DNA of 5,650 nucleotides from Verrucomicrobiota bacterium (lineage in GTDB: Bacteria > Verrucomicrobiota > Verrucomicrobiia > Chthoniobacterales > UBA10450), in contig QHOR01000306.1 of NCBI GenBank assembly GCA_003219395.1, forward strand, positions 1 through 5,650, given 5' to 3'. The notes under the pieces were generated by a model. The model had not been told where the DNA came from. It saw only the letters and a program-made list of their open reading frames with translations, and made no database searches. Both the position numbers and the translations under genes were made by a program. Positions 1-5,650 of this stretch are shown one piece after another; positions within the stretch are counted from its first letter, which is position 1, and each line of letters starts with the position of its first letter.

Positions 1-3
1 CAA

Positions 4-87
4 TCATTCGTTCATTTCGCGTTGAAGCTTTGGATCGTTAACAAGAGTTATATCGTTGGATCGAGACGTTTCCGGTTCACGATTCAT
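4..87 (-). CDS. possible 27-codon small ORF after floA
   Basis: Reading the minus strand from the ATG at 87-85 gives MNREPETSRSNDITLVNDPK followed by LQREMNE and a TGA at 6-4. The start lies 3 bases after the native floA stop codon. An AAGGAA sequence sits 8 bases before the ATG, which is a better ribosome binding site than any of the larger genes here has. The peptide is hydrophilic and has no signal peptide or membrane segment. I recognise no family. It could be a real translationally coupled small protein, the beginning of a gene that is itself frameshifted, or chance. Confidence 0.22.
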   Translation of the reverse strand: MNREPETSRSNDITLVNDPKLQREMNE

Positions 88-90
88 GGA

Positions 91-1085
91 TCACGTTCCT
101 TCGCTCCGCTGCCTCTCCCCGCCTGCGATTGTTTCACGCATCGACGTATCCGCCTGCACGTTTTTCATCCGGACGTAATCCATTACTCCAAGATTGCCCG
201 AGCGAAATGCGTCTGCCATCGCCTGGGGAACGAGCGATTCGGCTTCCACCACTTTCGCTCGCATCTCCTGCGTCTTTGCGCGCATTTCCTGTTCGACAGC
301 GACCCCTTGGCTTGCGCGACACGCTTGTCGGCCTCGGCTTGTTCAGTCTGCAGTTTCGCGCCGATGTTGTCCCCGACGTCCACATCAGCAATATCGATGG
401 AAAGAATTTCAAATGCCGTATTGCTATCAAGGCCTTTGGCCAAAACGGTTTTCGAAATACGATCCGGATTCTCCAGCACTTCCTTGTAGGAATGGGCTGA
501 ACCAATCGCGCTGACAATACCTTCGCCCACTCGGGCAATGATCGTTTCTTCAGTCGCGCCACCGACGAACCGGTCGAGATGGGAACGCACCGTGACTCGC
601 GCCTTTACTTTCACGCCAATACCGTCCTGTGCGACACCGTCGATCGTCGTGCGGCCCATGTTCGGGCTCGGCGCGTCGATTACCTTCGGATTAATGCTCG
701 TGCGCACCGCTTCCAAAACAGTTTTGCCAGTGCCCTTCGTAGCAAGGTCAATCGCGCAGGCGCGATTAAAATCGAGCGTAATACCCGCCTTATCAGCGGC
801 GATCAACGCGAGGACCACATGACTGACATCGCCGCCCGCAAGATAATGCGCTTCAAGTGGATCACTGCGAACATCCAGACCGGCTTTTACCGCGGTGATC
901 CGATTGTCCACAATCAGGCCGACGGGCACTTTGCGCAGTCGCATCCCAATCATTTTTCCAAGACTCACCGGCGCATTTGCGATTCGGGCCCGCAGCCACA
1001 GGCCGAAAAAATTGAAAAGAATCACCGTGAGTACAAGCGCAAAAAGCGCCAGCACGGCGATTCCGATCAGATAAAGCGATTCCAT
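91..1085 (-). pseudogene. floA: flotillin-like protein FloA, frameshifted near the C-terminus
   Basis: This encodes a bacterial flotillin-like scaffold of the FloA/YqfA (UPF0365) family, which forms membrane microdomains at the cytoplasmic membrane. Residues 4-30 are a hydrophobic anchor. The family landmarks follow: [17 protein letters not shown] and AVKAGLDV, then an SPFH-like body through [20 protein letters not shown], and finally [20 protein letters not shown]. The family frame holds to Lys260 (308-306). From there the same frame reads a non-family, basic tail and stops at 185-183. The genuine C-terminus continues in another frame from Val at 303-301 ([10 protein letters not shown]...[18 protein letters not shown]) to the stop at 93-91. 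The family segment AEERRAMA is missing at the joint, so about 22 bases appear deleted. Repaired, the protein would be about 338 residues, close to the usual ~330. The ATG at 1085-1083 has no clear Shine-Dalgarno, but it places the membrane anchor correctly. Family assignment is firm. Whether the break is real is not known. Confidence 0.9.
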
Positions 1086-1214
1086 ATTTCGGCGGAGATT
1101 ATCGGAATCAAAGCAGCGCGAAAAGGTCTAATTGCACGCAGGTAGCAACTCTGCGCTGCGGCGCGACGACAGCATAGCGCGCAGTTATTTTGAACAGAGA
1201 GAAGGGTTCTTTGA

Positions 1215-1244
1215 TTGACGGCAAAGTCCTGATTCAGATATCGT
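1215..1244 (+). promoter_or_regulatory. candidate sigma-70-type promoter for the repeat protein
   Basis: TTGACG at 1215-1220 matches five of six bases of the -35 consensus. Eighteen bases later TATCGT at 1239-1244 matches four of six of the -10. It points toward the secreted repeat protein and would leave an untranslated leader of roughly 110 bases. The -10 is weak and the spacing is one longer than ideal. No convincing promoter was seen for the divergent floA gene. Confidence 0.25.
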
Positions 1245-1887
1245 TTGGAACTTCGCCATTCGTTTCCTGTAGGAACTAATGGATCACTTGCCAGGATGCA
1301 GCTACGAACGGATGGCTTGAGCTTGACCGAAAGCGAAGCCTCTTCATAGCTTGCTTGCGCGCGGTGAGGTTGAATCCGGTACGTGCGCTTGTGCTGTTGC
1401 TCTTCCTGGAAGCTCCGCTGATAAACGCTCAGCAGGTAATAACGGTGCCACGATTTATCGGCACTCACTCGGAAACGTGGGAACGCTTTGGGCTACATGG
1501 GATCCCCAGCGGAACGTCCATCCTCGGCGGCATCGCTACGATTTCCGGTGATCACATGCAAACTGCGACATCATTTCAAATGTGCTCGGTTTTTGGCAGG
1601 CCCAGCGATGGCACCGTATTAATGGATTCGGATCGACCCAGCGGCCCACTGATTACGACTTTTTCCCAGCCGGTCACCGCGTTCGGCGCTTACTGGGGAA
1701 GTGGTATTGGTTGCAGCCCATTCGGCTTTCCCGACGCACCAAGCATTTTAACTTTCCAAGACGCCATCGGAAATGTTATCGGTTTGGCAGGCCGGTTAAA
1801 ACGATCACCCGCGTCGCTGGCGACGGCCAGGAGGGCGTCGCGATAGACGGATTGCAGGCCACGGTTGCCGTTGGCGAACCGGCGATG

Positions 1888-2304
1888 CTAGGCAATATCA
1901 GCACACGCGCGTCTGTGCAGACGGGCAATCACGTAATCGTTGGGGGATTCATTGTCCAAGGGAACGGACCAAAGAGAGTGATCGTGCGTGCCATCGGTCC
2001 GGAGCTCACTGCATTTGGGATTCCTAATGCGTTGGCCGATCCAACATTGGAGTTGCACAACGCCACGGGGGCCTTGATTGCCTCGAACGATAAGTGGCGG
2101 AGCAGGGTGATCGGCGCAATCATTAGTAGCAATCAAGTCAGCGCGATTCAGAACAGCGGGCACGCTCCAACTCAGCCCAGCGAGTCTGCCATCATGGCGA
2201 TTCTACAACCAGGAAATTACACTGCTATCGTGCGCGGCAGGAACAATGTCACCGGAGTTGCTCTTGTAGAAGTGTACGATTTTAACCCCGATGCTGGTTC
2301 AATT
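1888..2304 (+). repeat. tandem repeat unit 1 of the exported protein
   Basis: This 417-base unit encodes 139 residues, from LGNISTRASVQTG to VEVYDFNPDAGSI. Landmarks are GPKRVIVRAIGPELTAFG, ALADPTLELHNATGALIASN and GNYTAIVRGRNN. It is in frame and intact. The pattern of Val/Ile-rich strands separated by Gly, Asn and Asp turns suggests a beta-rich fold, which is an inference. Confidence 0.85.
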
Positions 2305-2705
2305 TTGGGTAACATCAGCACACGGACTTTTGTGCAGACAGATAACAACGTAATGATTGGGGGTTTTATCGTTGTTGGAACTGAACCTAAGAGGGTGATT
2401 GTGCTCGCTATTGGTCCTGAGCTCATTCCATTCGGCGTTCCCGATGCTTTGGCTGATCCCACATTGGAACTACACAACGGCGCAGGAGCCTTGATTGCTT
2501 CTAATGATAACTGGCAGAGTACGGTAATCGGCGGCATTATCAGCAGCAGCCAAGTTAGCGCAATCCAGAACAGCGGGCATGCTCCGACTCAGCCCACCGA
2601 GTCTGCAATCATCGCCACGCTGCAAGCGGGAAACTACACCGCCATCGTGCGCGGCAGGAACAACACGACTGGTGTTGCTCTCGTAGAGTGTACGATTTGC
2701 AATAG
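2305..2705 (+). repeat. tandem repeat unit 2 of the exported protein
   Basis: This unit repeats unit 1 at a period of 417 bases, with about 26 differences in 132 aligned residues (LGNISTRTFVQTDNNVMIGG to GVALVE). At its end, unit 1 reads gtagaagtgtacgat and unit 2 reads gtagag-tgtacgat, so one base is missing after 2688. Restoring it gives VEVYDLQ and a TAG stop at 2703-2705, the ending expected for this repeat type. Confidence 0.85.
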
Positions 2706-2709
2706 CATT

Positions 2710-2724
2710 GCCTTTTAAAAAGGC
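2710..2724. terminator. short inverted repeat just after the native stop, weak terminator candidate
   Basis: GCCTTTT and AAAAGGC form perfect 7-base arms around a single A, five bases after the inferred native TAG of the repeat protein. As a hairpin it would be a 5-base-pair stem with a 5-base loop. No T-run follows on the plus strand (gattaagcgg), so an intrinsic terminator is doubtful. Confidence 0.2.
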
Positions 2725-3049
2725 GATTAAGCGGAGCATAGGCGCGCCTTAAGTGTTCCTTCGAATCGCTGCTCAGCGCCACTGGAGCCGTTGGAGACCA
2801 GCCGATCAACAAGGCGAAACCGATCGAAGCGTTGCCACGAGGTTCATTCGATCAACCAAAGACCCTTAGCTCCGCCTATGGCTGAAGAGCTGCTCAGGCG
2901 TCAGCCCCAATCGCTGCGCGGTGGCCAAAAGCCGCGCACATTAGATGCGCGATCGCATCGAGAAGCGGCCCGCTGGAAAGTGGGATCCAGCTCGAGAAGG
3001 CCTGGCCTGATAAAAGCGCCATTCCCATGATTTCGCTTTTGCGAAAGAC
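2725..3049. other. non-coding stretch, nothing recognised
   Basis: About 325 bases separate the repeat protein from the next gene. The open frames here are short and arginine-rich or lack family features, as in shadow frames. I see no RNA gene, transposase remnant or direct repeat. The only structures noted are a 10-base palindrome AGGCGCGCCT around 2740-2750 and the hairpin at 3031-3046. Confidence 0.5.
3031..3046 (+). other. hairpin in front of the unrecognised gene
   Basis: TTTCGC and GCGAAA form a perfect 6-base-pair stem around a TTTT loop. It ends 3 bases before the possible TTG start at 3050 and 30 bases before the ATG at 3077. If the ATG is used, the hairpin would lie in the leader, where it could affect translation. 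There is no T-run after it. A role is unproven. Confidence 0.25.
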
Positions 3050-3622
3050 TTGTTAGACATCTCGAGATTGGCTCCAATGCACACGCTTCAAGAGTGGCAG
3101 CAGTGGTATCAGTCGGCTAACGTAACAGGATTCGAGGAGCCTCTGCTCGAAGCGTGGGACAATCGTCTGGCGGCGCAGAATGTTTACTTCGATTCTGGCG
3201 TCGCCCGCCACATTGACCACGGACACGCTACTGATGAGAAAAACGTTGCCTTTCTTCGAATGGATCAGGGATTAGCCAAGCCTGTGATAGAAAAGGCAGT
3301 AGCTGCGTTTATCCGGGACGGCTCCTGGCCCGCTCTGACACATCGGGAACATTTGCATCTGATCGTCCGCATTCGGCTCGCTCGAAAAGTTGTTGCCGCC
3401 ATTCGGCATGGCACGCCTCAGGGCATGGTCATTAAAAGTCTCATGCCCGACCTTGGAAATCGTGAGCACGCTATTCAGTGGTTCCTTATGGATCTTTGGA
3501 ATTTGGGAGGCAAAGCGTTCCTTGCCGCGATGGCTCGTGACTTGTTAGGAAAGCGAACGGAATCGTTCAGTGACGAAAAGTTAAGTGCAAGAGCTGGTCA
3601 ACGAGTGAGTAACTTGACCTAG
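3050..3622 (+). CDS. unrecognised soluble protein with two HxxHxH clusters
   Basis: I do not recognise this family. From the TTG at 3050 it has 190 residues; from the more conventional ATG at 3077 it has 181. The frame is open back to 3014, and neither start has a strong ribosome binding site. There is no signal peptide or membrane segment. The N-terminal part is rich in Trp and acidic residues (LQEWQQWYQSANVTGFEEPL). Two histidine clusters share the spacing HxxHxH: HIDHGH at residues 54-59 and HREHLH at 98-103, counted from the TTG. They could form a metal site, which is an inference. The second half looks helical (VIEKAVAAFIRD, RLARKVVAAIRHG, HAIQWFLMDLWNLGGKAFLA). The stop at 3622 lies 5 bases from the 3' end of the oppositely oriented tRNA gene. 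Length and amino-acid composition favour a real protein, but no function can be assigned. Confidence 0.6.
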   Translation: MLDISRLAPMHTLQEWQQWYQSANVTGFEEPLLEAWDNRLAAQNVYFDSGVARHIDHGHATDEKNVAFLRMDQGLAKPVIEKAVAAFIRDGSWPALTHREHLHLIVRIRLARKVVAAIRHGTPQGMVIKSLMPDLGNREHAIQWFLMDLWNLGGKAFLAAMARDLLGKRTESFSDEKLSARAGQRVSNLT

Positions 3623-3627
3623 CGGGT

Positions 3628-3711
3628 TGGTGCTCGGGGCGGGACTTGAACCCGCATGCCTTTCGGCATACGCCCCTCAAACGTACGTGTCTGCCATTCC
3701 ACCACCCGAGC
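3628..3711 (-). tRNA. tRNA-Leu (anticodon GAG) with encoded CCA
   Basis: On the minus strand the acceptor stem GCTCGGG pairs perfectly with CCCGAGC, followed by discriminator A and an encoded CCA (3630-3628). The D arm reads GTGGAATGGCAGACAC. The anticodon stem TACGT/GCGTA has one T-G pair and encloses the loop TTGAGGG, giving anticodon GAG (plus-strand 3676-3678) for CUC/CUU leucine codons. A long variable arm, TGCC-GAAA-GGCA, is the class II feature of tRNA-Leu. The T arm is GCGGG-TTCAAGT-CCCGC. All stems are intact, so the gene should be functional. No clear promoter was identified upstream in 3712-3851. Confidence 0.96.
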
Positions 3712-3847
3712 TTTGCTGGCGTCCCGCGTGCAAACTTTCCGCAGTCCCAACGCGCTGGCAAGTGTCGATTCTGGCCTGATCTTAACGGCTGCTCGCGCTC
3801 GTCATCGAAATTCGAATCCGCGCAGTTGATGGCTAAGCTTCGATCAC

Positions 3848-3870
3848 GAGCATGAGCATGAGCATGAGCA
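3848..3870 (+). repeat. GAGCAT hexanucleotide repeat spanning the PHP gene start
   Basis: Three full copies of gagcat and a fourth lacking its last base run from 3848 to 3870. They supply three possible ATG starts (3852, 3858, 3864) and encode MSMSMS. Copy-number change would add or remove Met-Ser pairs without changing frame. Confidence 0.85.
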
Positions 3871-4637
3871 ACAGTGCAAGCGAGAGTGCAGAATGGATCA
3901 AAATCGATTTGCACATTCATACGCTTGATGACCCCAAAGACGCCGTGGATTACTCCGCGCATGAATTGCTCGAACGGGCGCGCGCACTTGGTTTTCGAGT
4001 CCTGGCCATCACCTTGCATGATGCAGTGTTTAGTCGACAGGAAGTATTCGCCGACGCCGCGGCCATGGGAATTTTACTGATCCCTGCCGCAGAGATGCGT
4101 CTTCAGGGCGCGGACGTGATCGTGCTCAACGTGACCGCCGAAGAAATGGCGGAACTGAAGACGTTTGATGACCTGCGGCGGCTCCGAGCACACCGCGGCG
4201 ACTCAGTTTTTACAATTGCGCCACATCCGTTTTACATGTTCGGCGGCTCGATTGGATCGCGATTGCTTCGAGAAATAGATTGTTTCGACGCGATCGAGTT
4301 TTGTCATTTTCATGTTGGGCTGTTCAATCCGAATCGCCGGGCAGAAAAGGTAGCCTCGCGATTTGGCAAACCGTTAATTGCCACTTCCGACGCGCATCGG
4401 CTCCATGCGTTTGGCCGCCATTACACAAGTATGCCAATGCCTTCCGCACTAACCCCGGAAAACCTTTTCGCCGCCTTACGCAGCGGCCCACTACGCCTAA
4501 CGAGTCCTGCGTCTAGTTTTGCTGATTTCGTGAGTGCGATCTATTTCGTTTTCCTTGCGCATCCATTTCGAGTGCGCAGGAAGATCGCGGCTTGCAGAAG
4601 ACAGTCCTCAAGCAACGGAACCCGGGTTGCGCCCTAA
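3852..4637 (+). CDS. PHP-domain metal-dependent phosphoesterase-like protein
   Basis: A 261-residue cytoplasmic protein of the PHP (polymerase and histidinol phosphatase) superfamily, whose members hydrolyse phosphoesters with a cluster of metal ions. Motif I is DLHIHT (H21, H23). Motif II is ITLHD (H56), where most relatives have Asp in place of Leu55. The Glu ligand is probably E81 in PAAEM. APHPF carries H125, EFCHFH carries H152/H154, and SDAH carries D180/H182. The set is nearly complete, so activity is plausible; the substrate cannot be told from sequence. The C-terminal tail after about residue 225 (FADFVSAIYFVFLAHPFRVR) is hydrophobic then basic and may be a helix touching the membrane. 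The start could be any of the ATGs at 3852, 3858 or 3864 in the hexamer repeat; none has a strong ribosome binding site. Its stop overlaps the stop of the convergent membrane gene by 4 bases. Family assignment is firm; the specific role is unknown. Confidence 0.88.
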   Translation: MSMSMSNSASESAEWIKIDLHIHTLDDPKDAVDYSAHELLERARALGFRVLAITLHDAVFSRQEVFADAAAMGILLIPAAEMRLQGADVIVLNVTAEEMAELKTFDDLRRLRAHRGDSVFTIAPHPFYMFGGSIGSRLLREIDCFDAIEFCHFHVGLFNPNRRAEKVASRFGKPLIATSDAHRLHAFGRHYTSMPMPSALTPENLFAALRSGPLRLTSPASSFADFVSAIYFVFLAHPFRVRRKIAACRRQSSSNGTRVAP

Positions 4638-5650
4638 CGAGAGGGCGATTCAGGCGCCAGGTCGTAGATTGCGCCCCAGTCGCCTGACGCTATGCGCTGC
4701 GCGCCCGTTTCCCATGCGCGGCTGCTCCCCTGATAATTTGCGGTCTCGTCGCGTCCCCAGAAAATGTAGCGGACTCCCAGAGCCTTCGCAGCCTCGCGCC
4801 AGTTCGGCGCCCCGCGCATTAAGGCGGTCAACTGTCGATTGGGCTCGTTGTAATCGAATCCTTCTGTCCATAGATGGCCTGGATATCCCAGAACAACTTT
4901 ACGGCCTTGAAGCAAGAGCGGATGATTGTAGGTGGGATAGGCAGCAAAACGAGCCTCAACGGGTAAAGGTCGAACCGCGGCGCCGATTGCATCGAGCCTG
5001 GCGCGGTCAATCAGTCCAAAGCCTGGATGCCCGGCAGCCAAGCCGCCCAGCAACGTGATGAAACCAGAAGCAAAGAGAGCGACGCACGTAACTGCGCGTT
5101 CCGGAAATGCCCAGCGGCCAATCAAATCGCTCCATAAAAACGGGAGTCCCAGGGCGCTGTTTGAACGAAGTATCCAATGGCAAAGATCACAACCGCCGAG
5201 AGCACGAACAACACATCGGCCGGTGGTTTCGTACCCCATCGCCAGCCGGATTTCCAAACGCGCCAGCCGCATAGGCCTACCAACGCCATTGCAAGCAGGA
5301 CCCATAGGCCAAAGTTCGTTAGCCAGAATTGAAAGAACGGTGCGATTACGCCGTTCCATGTCTTTTGTAACAGTGTGCCGAATCCGGTGGCAGATCCAAA
5401 ATTGGCTGTGCCACCAATTCGAAAGAAGGGAGCGCCGAAGTCAGCTGAATCTTGCACCCAGCCTGGGTGCCATTTCACCATTGATTTTGCGTGGAAGTGA
5501 TCGGTAACGACCCAGACGGAAAAAGTTGCCGGAATTAAAGCAACGCCAAGCAACGCAGTAGCATGTCTGCGTATCGGCGCCTGAGTGAAAATGTTTGGCA
5601 ACGTCAGCCGCTCGAACAAAAGCGCGATAGCCAGCACGATCGTCAATGCA
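4634..5650 (-). pseudogene. polytopic membrane protein with soluble C-terminal domain, 5' end beyond window, frameshifted
   Basis: This is the 3' part of a membrane protein gene whose start lies beyond 5650; the frame is still open there, and the TTG at 5646 is unlikely to be the true start. The first segment (5650 to about 5149) has several membrane helices, including ALLGVALIPATFSVWVV, FGLWVLLAMALVGLCGW and VLFVLSAVVIFAIGYFV, and reaches TAPWD. It then runs out of frame to a stop at 5124-5122. The remainder is in the -1 frame from about 5149 to the stop at 4636-4634: LPFLWSDLIGRWAFPERAVT, another helix (CVALFASGFITLLGGLA), then a soluble tail with VEARFAAYPTYNHPLLL, GYPGHLWTEG and ALGVRYIFWGRDE. 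The architecture resembles glycosyltransferase C-like or uncharacterised multi-pass proteins of Verrucomicrobia. As I recall such proteins, about 15-20 residues between PWD and LPFLW are missing. It is convergent with, and overlaps by 4 bases, the PHP gene. Function is not assigned. Confidence 0.7.

Larger units (their letters stand above)
1364..2705 (+). pseudogene. exported protein with two ~139-residue tandem repeats, two frameshifts
   Basis: A secreted or surface protein of unknown function. A GTG start at 1364 gives a good Sec signal peptide: basic MRLNPVR, hydrophobic ALVLLLFLEAPL, then INA before QQ, with cleavage expected after residue 22. A TTG at 1355 in the same frame is possible; there is no in-frame ATG and no clear ribosome binding site. 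The first domain (to about 1783) contains TFSQPVTAFGAYWG and ILTFQDAIGNVIG, like exported beta-sandwich domains I associate with verrucomicrobial and PEP-CTERM-type proteins. The rest of this domain, RPVKTITRVAGDGQEGVAID and GLQATV, is in the -1 frame from about 1783-1794. Some 20 expected residues between the two parts are missing. Two tandem repeats follow (1888-2304 and 2305-2705), about 80% identical. A second lesion after 2688 drops one base. Without it the protein would end VEVYDLQ and a TAG at 2703-2705; as read, it ends VECTICNSIAF at 2718. As it stands, the signal-peptide frame stops at 1846, so the repeats are not joined to the signal. Function unknown; adhesion or surface display is only a guess. 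Confidence 0.75.

Noticed and set aside
283..320. Programmed -1 frameshifting in floA at the GGGG run
   Set aside because: No X XXY YYZ slippery heptamer fits, family members are made from one frame, and family residues are missing at the joint, which fits a deletion.
22..1145. Long plus-strand open frames opposite floA (22-489, 129-500, 579-1145)
   Set aside because: They are antisense shadows of a firmly identified floA; their peptides are Arg/His/Ser-rich with no family features.
1151..1195. CTGCGC...GCGCAG inverted repeat followed by TTATTTT
   Set aside because: The loop is 22 bases and the stem only 6, and the T-run is interrupted; no gene ends there on the plus strand, so a terminator is not supported.
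1067..1468. 133-codon minus-strand open frame across the floA upstream region
   Set aside because: It overlaps the floA start and the signal peptide of the exported protein, and its composition (many Arg, Gln, Cys) looks non-coding.
1586..1794. Similar sequence cggttt(tt)ggcaggcc at about 1587 and 1782, as a deletion or repeat signature
   Set aside because: The exact shared part is short and lies in different frames; it is too weak to separate from chance.
1888..2739. Minus-strand open frames within the repeats (1888-2163, 2217-2537, 2470-2739)
   Set aside because: They mirror the duplicated plus-strand repeats and have no independent signal.
2725..3711. Integrated element bounded by a tRNA-Leu 3' end repeat
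   Set aside because: I searched by eye for a second copy of the tRNA 3' sequence between 2700 and 3620 and found none, and no integrase is visible in the window.
4650..5507. Plus-strand open frames at 4534-5058 and 5055-5507
   Set aside because: They are antisense to the membrane protein gene, Arg/Pro-rich and without family features.

Overview
The window looks like chromosomal DNA of a soil-type verrucomicrobium, probably near Chthoniobacterales/Spartobacteria. This rests on recognising a secreted protein with a ~139-residue tandem repeat (LGNISTR...VEVYD) that I associate with that phylum, and on a verrucomicrobial-looking polytopic membrane protein with a 'VEARFAAYPTYNHPLLL' soluble tail. 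The lineage call is from memory of families, not from a search.

Layout, left to right: a possible 27-codon ORF (4-87, minus); a flotillin-like floA gene on the minus strand (91-1085), frameshifted near its end; a divergent intergenic region with one candidate promoter; an exported repeat protein on the plus strand (about 1364-2705), frameshifted twice; about 340 bases with no recognisable gene; an unrecognised plus-strand gene (3050-3622); a tRNA-Leu(GAG) with encoded CCA on the minus strand (3628-3711); a PHP-domain phosphoesterase-like gene on the plus strand (3852-4637), whose start lies in a hexanucleotide repeat; and a convergent membrane protein gene on the minus strand (4634 to beyond 5650), also frameshifted.

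The genes do not form an obvious operon or pathway. Neighbours are mostly divergent or convergent, so this reads as ordinary chromosome and not as a defence island or mobile element. No transposase, integrase, CRISPR array or phage gene was recognised.

The most striking property is that three of the five sizeable protein genes carry frame-breaking lesions, four in total. At all four the downstream frame is recovered by moving back one base (a net loss of 3n+1 bases). At three of them a stretch of codons expected from the family is also missing. The reading frames on both sides are otherwise well kept, so the lesions are either very recent or errors of sequencing/assembly. I did not find convincing evidence of a new biological system. 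The leads most worth following are the frameshift pattern and the unrecognised gene beside the tRNA, which has two HxxHxH clusters.
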